The position numbers and the translations under genes are program-made. This document shows positions 7,230 to 10,162 of a stretch of DNA of 10,162 nt, one piece after another. The notes under the pieces were generated by a model. That model did no database searches. It had not been told where the DNA came from and worked only from the letters and a program-made list of their open reading frames with translations. The first letter of the stretch is position 1. Each line of letters begins with the position of its first letter. Source of the stretch: Verrucomicrobiia bacterium (lineage in GTDB: Bacteria; Verrucomicrobiota; Verrucomicrobiia; Limisphaerales; JAUIHU01); contig JAUIHU010000116.1 in the NCBI GenBank assembly GCA_030432175.1, positions 1-10,162 of the forward strand. The letters run 5' to 3'.

Positions 7230-7943
7230 ATGCCTCGTGAAACCAACCAGGCCAAGCAGGCCAGAATTGTTCGGATCATTGAGCAGCTGAACGAAACTTA
7301 TCCAGACGCTCATTGTGAATTGGTTCACTCCAATCCATTGGAATTGTTGATCGCTACCATTTTGTCCGCCCAATGTACCGATAAACAGGTCAATAAAGTC
7401 ACTCCTGCAGTCTTTAAAAAATACCGGACCGCTTGGGATTACGCGGAAGCGCCTTTAGAAGATCTGGAACAAGATCTGAAAGCCATTGGATTGTATCGAT
7501 CCAAAGCAAAAAATATCCAGGCTTGCTGTCGTAAACTTCAAGAACTGCATCAGGGAGAAGTTCCGGATACGATGGCGGAACTGGTGGCGTTGGACGGAGT
7601 TGGCAGGAAAACAGCCAATGTGGTTTTAGGGGATGCGTTTCAAAAGCCGGAAGGGATCGTAGTCGATACACATGTCAAGCGGATCTGCGCGCTACTTGGG
7701 ATTACTAGAAATCAGGATCCAGTTAAAATAGAACGCGACTTGCAGCGATGGATTCCAAGAGAACATTGGGTTTCCTGGAGTCACTGGATCATTTTCCATG
7801 GTCGCAGGCGCTGTTCGGCCCGCAAGCCGGACTGTGAGCATTGTGAAATCAAACTGGATTGTCCGGTTGGAGTGCGTTGGACGGAAGAACCATTGCCCGT
7901 TGTAAGGGCTGGACAGAGACGAACAAAAAAATCGCAAGCCTGA
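7230..7943 (+). CDS. nth: Endonuclease III (DNA glycosylase/AP lyase)
   Basis: A 237-residue base-excision repair enzyme that removes oxidised pyrimidines and cleaves the abasic site. The helix-hairpin-helix LDGVGRKTANVVLG (121-134) contains the catalytic lysine Lys127, and Asp146 in VVDTHVKRI is the catalytic aspartate. The C-terminal [4Fe-4S] motif is complete: Cys195-X6-Cys202-X2-Cys205-X5-Cys211. LSAQCTDKQVN (45-55) is the typical N-terminal lesion-site segment. Length is slightly above the E. coli protein because of a basic tail (GQRRTKKSQA) of about 25 residues after the cluster. It begins 23 bases after lysine aminomutase and probably shares its transcript; no functional link between the two is known to me. 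No Shine-Dalgarno is visible before ATG 7230. Confidence 0.96.
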   Translation: MPRETNQAKQARIVRIIEQLNETYPDAHCELVHSNPLELLIATILSAQCTDKQVNKVTPAVFKKYRTAWDYAEAPLEDLEQDLKAIGLYRSKAKNIQACCRKLQELHQGEVPDTMAELVALDGVGRKTANVVLGDAFQKPEGIVVDTHVKRICALLGITRNQDPVKIERDLQRWIPREHWVSWSHWIIFHGRRRCSARKPDCEHCEIKLDCPVGVRWTEEPLPVVRAGQRRTKKSQA

Positions 7944-8006
7944 CGAATGAAACATTTTCAGCAACCCCTCACAATTCATAATTCCTGATTCCTTAAAATC
8001 GACTAG

Positions 8007-8759
8007 ATGATTTCACAAAAGAGATCGACATCATCAACCAATCAGCCTGGCTCTGCTGCGGAGTCATGGATTTATATTGCATCCAGTGTAATGGAGTCTG
8101 ATGGAGCCTGGAATATGGCTATGGACGCGGCGATGCTCGAATTGGCTCCGAAAATCCAGAAACCAATCCTGCGGTTCTATTCCTGGTCAGAGCCAGCCGC
8201 GACATTCGGGTATTTTCAGAAGTATGAGGAAATTCTGAACTGGACTGATCTGCGCCCGCTCTATCGACGCCCGACCGGAGGGGGATTGGTCCCGCATGAT
8301 GCTGACTGGACCTACAGCATTGCCATTCCGCCGAGTCATCCCTGGTATCAACTTAGAGCTACTGAGAGCTACGAAAGATTGCATCGGTGGATCCAGCAGT
8401 CATTTACCTCTCTTGGAGCGGCGGTTGAGCTGGTTGAGGATCCAGCTTTGGAAGGTCCAGGACGGTGTTTTATAGGCGCAGAGCGACATGATTTGCTGTG
8501 GCGGGGCTTGAAAATGGCTGGCGCCGCACAGAGACGGAATCGCCTTGGCTTGTTGATTCAAGGGTCCATACAAAATCAGCCTGAAGGGATCAATCGGAGC
8601 GAATGGGAGAGGTCGATTCTGGAAACCGGATCTCAAAACTGGGGGGGTGAGTGGATTTCGATCAATGCTGAATCCGATAATTACAAGAAATTGAAATCCA
8701 AAGCCGACGAACTTCGATCCAGCAAATATGGATCGGATTCATTTATTCAAAAACGTTGA
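8007..8759 (+). CDS. Lipoate-protein ligase/octanoyltransferase family protein (LipM/LplA-like)
   Basis: A 250-residue member of the BPL/LplA/LipB catalytic fold, which transfers octanoyl or lipoyl groups to lipoyl domains of 2-oxoacid dehydrogenases and the glycine cleavage H protein. Motifs: ESDGAWNMAMDAAML (30-44), RRPTGGGLVPHDADWTYS (87-104), RCFIGAERHDLL (153-164), and LKMAGAAQRR (168-177) with candidate active-site Lys169, followed by LLIQGSI (182-188). Cys154 sits where LipM octanoyltransferases have their catalytic cysteine, which favours acyl transfer from octanoyl-ACP over ATP-dependent ligation. The LplA accessory C-terminal domain is absent, and the last 40 or so residues are polar and low in similarity. 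The gene follows nth by 63 bases and runs directly into the phosphopantetheinyl transferase gene. LipM-type transferase versus lipoate ligase is not settled by sequence alone. Confidence 0.85.
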   Translation: MISQKRSTSSTNQPGSAAESWIYIASSVMESDGAWNMAMDAAMLELAPKIQKPILRFYSWSEPAATFGYFQKYEEILNWTDLRPLYRRPTGGGLVPHDADWTYSIAIPPSHPWYQLRATESYERLHRWIQQSFTSLGAAVELVEDPALEGPGRCFIGAERHDLLWRGLKMAGAAQRRNRLGLLIQGSIQNQPEGINRSEWERSILETGSQNWGGEWISINAESDNYKKLKSKADELRSSKYGSDSFIQKR

Positions 8760-8770
8760 GTAGCTGGCAA

Positions 8771-9637
8771 ATGGACGAAACGCGGGCAAGCAATATAGAC
8801 AAGTCGGATTGGGATAATGCCAAGTCAACCCTTGAAACGACTTCAGGCATTTATCTTTCAATACACCGTCGGGAGCCACGATCTGTTCAGCAAAAAGCGA
8901 TTGAAGTAGAAGAGATTTTAAAGCAGGAAAATCTCTGTCCGTCACAAGGTGATTTATTAACCGAGGACGAGGTTTCTCAGCTAAAAAGGTATGTTTTTGA
9001 AAAAGATCAATGGTGTCTAATTGCTTCGCGGAAATTGACCCGAAATCTGATGATTCAGCTTCATCCGCGTAGCCAATGGGCGGACTGGTATTGGGCTCCA
9101 GACGAAATGGGCAAACCTCGATTTATCGACTCTGCTCTATCGAATAATTGGAAATTCAACCTCGCCCACACACAGGATGCGGTGGCGTGTATCGTCCAGC
9201 AAAAAAACGAAGTTGGAATAGACATTGAAAACTGGACCCGCCCAGCGCATTGCATTGAACTGGCGGAGCGATTTTTTTCGAGGGAAGAAGCGCATGAATT
9301 GCAGAATTATGAGAATGATCCAACGCAACTCTCTCGCCGTTTTTTTGCTGTTTGGACCTTGAAAGAAGCCTTCGTCAAAGCTCTTGGACTGGGACTTAGA
9401 TTTCCATTGGATGCCTTCCGCGTAGAGCTGCCTGAAGATCTACCTCGCCCTGAATCCCAGCAATACACCGGGATCCAACTCCACTGGACCGACAACCTCC
9501 CTGAAAGCTACATGCGTCTGGACGATCAATCCTGGGAACTCCGGCTCTGGAACTGCCCCCCGGACCTTTGGATGGCGACTTGTATTCAAGGGGGTCAGTC
9601 AAAGAATTTTGACTATAAATTAGTTGAGGTTAATTAG
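8771..9637 (+). CDS. 4'-phosphopantetheinyl transferase, Sfp-type superfamily
   Basis: A 288-residue enzyme (from ATG 8771) that moves the phosphopantetheine arm of coenzyme A onto a serine of acyl or peptidyl carrier proteins. Core motifs: FNLAHT (129-134) containing the His expected to contact CoA; VGIDIE (148-153) with Mg-binding Asp151 and Glu153; and VWTLKEAFVKALG (194-206) with Trp195, Lys198, Glu199 and Lys203. The LTEDE...LKRYVFEKDQ...SRKLTRNL segment is the usual N-terminal half of the two-lobed Sfp type. An alternative start is TTG 8756, which would overlap the previous stop codon as TTGA; neither start has a Shine-Dalgarno. No polyketide or peptide synthetase is nearby, so it may serve fatty-acid ACP or a distant pathway. 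The last 16 codons, from 9587 on, lie in or just after an inverted-repeat arm, so the C-terminal tail GGQSKNFDYKLVEVN is probably acquired. Confidence 0.9.
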   Translation: MDETRASNIDKSDWDNAKSTLETTSGIYLSIHRREPRSVQQKAIEVEEILKQENLCPSQGDLLTEDEVSQLKRYVFEKDQWCLIASRKLTRNLMIQLHPRSQWADWYWAPDEMGKPRFIDSALSNNWKFNLAHTQDAVACIVQQKNEVGIDIENWTRPAHCIELAERFFSREEAHELQNYENDPTQLSRRFFAVWTLKEAFVKALGLGLRFPLDAFRVELPEDLPRPESQQYTGIQLHWTDNLPESYMRLDDQSWELRLWNCPPDLWMATCIQGGQSKNFDYKLVEVN

Positions 9638-9684
9638 TTTTTGTTGCAATAAAATAATGTCAAAATTCTTTGACTGACCCCCTT
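9588..9684. repeat. REP-like inverted pair (BIME/MITE-like), 26-base arms, 45-base centre
   Basis: Bases 9588-9613 and 9659-9684 are perfect reverse complements, separated by 45 AT-rich bases. Each arm consists of AAGGGGGTCA followed by the 16-mer GTCAAAGAATTTTGAC, which folds by itself into a six-base-pair hairpin with a GAAT loop (9598-9613 and its mate 9659-9674). A G-rich foot beside a small hairpin, present twice head-on between convergent genes, is the layout of REP pairs mobilised by REP-associated tyrosine transposases (RAYT). No such transposase is in the window, and I saw no third copy. The long loop and lack of a T-run make a simple intrinsic terminator less likely, though such structures can stop transcription or protect mRNA ends from both sides. 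Direct repeats AATTAGTT occur in the centre at 9618-9625 and 9632-9639. Confidence 0.75.
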
Positions 9685-10162
9685 CAGGAAAAGACGATGG
9701 TTCTGTTTTCGTAAACCAGAGTTTTGCGGTTGAGGTGGGCGTAGATGGCGCGGGAGAGGGTGGTTTTTTCCACATCGCGTCCTTTGCGAACGAGATCTTC
9801 GACCGAATCAAGGTGGCTGACACGGGCGATGTCCTGTTCGATGATCGGGCCTGCGTCCAGGTCGGCGGTGACGTAATGACTGGTGGCTCCGATGATCTTG
9901 ACACCGCGTTCATGGGCAGAGTGGTAAGGGCGGGCGCCGGGAAAAGCGGGCAGAAAGGAGTGGTGGATGTTGATAACGCGGTTTGGAAAATTACGGACAA
10001 AATTGGCGGTGAGAATCTGCATGTAACGGGCCAGGACAATAAAATCGATCTGACGTTCTTCCAAAATTTTCAGCTGTCGCGATTCCTCTTCCTCTTTATT
10101 TGCTTGCGTTACGGGCGAATGAAGAAACTCAATACCGAATTGTTCAGCAATGGGTTGAATCG
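9684..10162 (-). CDS. purU: Formyltetrahydrofolate deformylase, 5'-truncated by window edge
   Basis: This enzyme hydrolyses 10-formyltetrahydrofolate to formate and tetrahydrofolate, balancing one-carbon pools and supplying formate for purine synthesis. The frame stays open to the window edge (IQPIAEQFGIEFLHSPVT read from 10160 inward), so the N-terminal ACT domain and start are outside; the TTG at 10064 is an internal leucine. About 158 residues of the formyltransferase-fold catalytic domain remain. LARYMQIL is followed by the signature INIHHSFLPAF with catalytic Asn (codon 9971-9969) and His (9965-9963), then DLDAGPIIEQD with catalytic Asp (9857-9855), and the characteristic end SVEDLVRKGRDVEKTTL...YENRTIVF. 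The absence of purN-type features and the presence of the SVEDLVRKGRD ending favour PurU over glycinamide ribonucleotide transformylase. Its stop codon touches the REP-like inverted repeat, and it is convergent with the phosphopantetheinyl transferase gene. Confidence 0.93.
   Translation of the reverse strand, partial: IQPIAEQFGIEFLHSPVTQANKEEEESRQLKILEERQIDFIVLARYMQILTANFVRNFPNRVINIHHSFLPAFPGARPYHSAHERGVKIIGATSHYVTADLDAGPIIEQDIARVSHLDSVEDLVRKGRDVEKTTLSRAIYAHLNRKTLVYENRTIVFS

Noticed and set aside
9588..9684. Simple bidirectional rho-independent terminator
   Set aside because: The 45-base loop, lack of an adjacent T-run and nested hairpin in each arm fit a REP pair better, although a role in stopping or protecting transcripts is not excluded.
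9620..10039. 139-residue open frame on the - strand overlapping purU
   Set aside because: It is out of frame with the clear deformylase motifs in the same bases, is low-complexity and rich in Pro, Ser and Thr, and its GGQSKNFD end arises only from the inverted repeat.
10062..10064. TTG as start of the deformylase
   Set aside because: The frame stays open with recognisable PurU sequence to the window edge, so this is an internal leucine in a truncated gene.

Overview
The window carries ten protein-coding genes, two of them cut by its edges, and no RNA gene, CRISPR array or insertion-sequence transposase that I can recognise. All ten resemble known chromosomal families. Base composition is moderate, a little under half G+C by eye. 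A secreted PhoPQ-activated-type hydrolase and a LipM/LplA-like protein suggest a Gram-negative bacterium. The hydrolase family and the near absence of Shine-Dalgarno sequences would suit the Planctomycetes/Verrucomicrobia group, but that placement is an inference and is weak.

Left part (1-3884, all + strand): a 5'-truncated, signal-peptide-bearing PhoPQ-activated pathogenicity-related hydrolase, then an M16 zinc processing peptidase, then an orphan OppF/DppF-type ABC ATPase. They are separated by 57 and 59 bases. The ATPase runs convergently, with a 9-base gap, into a Fur-family regulator on the - strand.

Middle (3894-5630, - strand): the Fur-family regulator and, upstream of it, a soluble histidine kinase with an N-terminal cyclic-nucleotide-binding-like domain and no response regulator nearby. 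The fur upstream region is very AT-rich and contains a 7-1-7 palindrome overlapping a -10-like box, a plausible autoregulatory operator. A 298-base divergent intergenic region separates the kinase from the next block.

Right part (5929-9637, + strand): lysine 2,3-aminomutase, endonuclease III, a LipM/LplA-like lipoyl/octanoyl transferase and a 4'-phosphopantetheinyl transferase. All are on one strand with short gaps. The last two abut and may overlap by four bases. Both attach cofactors to carrier domains, so their pairing may be functional: holo-ACP made by one is needed to form the octanoyl-ACP that the other could use.

Right edge (9684-10162, - strand): the C-terminal two thirds or so of the catalytic part of formyltetrahydrofolate deformylase (PurU), convergent with the phosphopantetheinyl transferase. 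Between these two stop codons lies the most unusual structure here: a perfect 26-base inverted repeat around a 45-base centre. Each arm is a G-run followed by its own small hairpin, which is the architecture of paired REP elements (BIME-like). The left arm supplies the last codons of the phosphopantetheinyl transferase, and the right arm begins inside the purU stop codon.

I saw no clear evidence of a wholly new multi-gene system. The best leads are the REP-like pair and its effect on the transferase C-terminus, the acyl-carrier/lipoyl gene pair, the orphan CNB-histidine kinase, and the atypical cysteine tail of the Fur protein.
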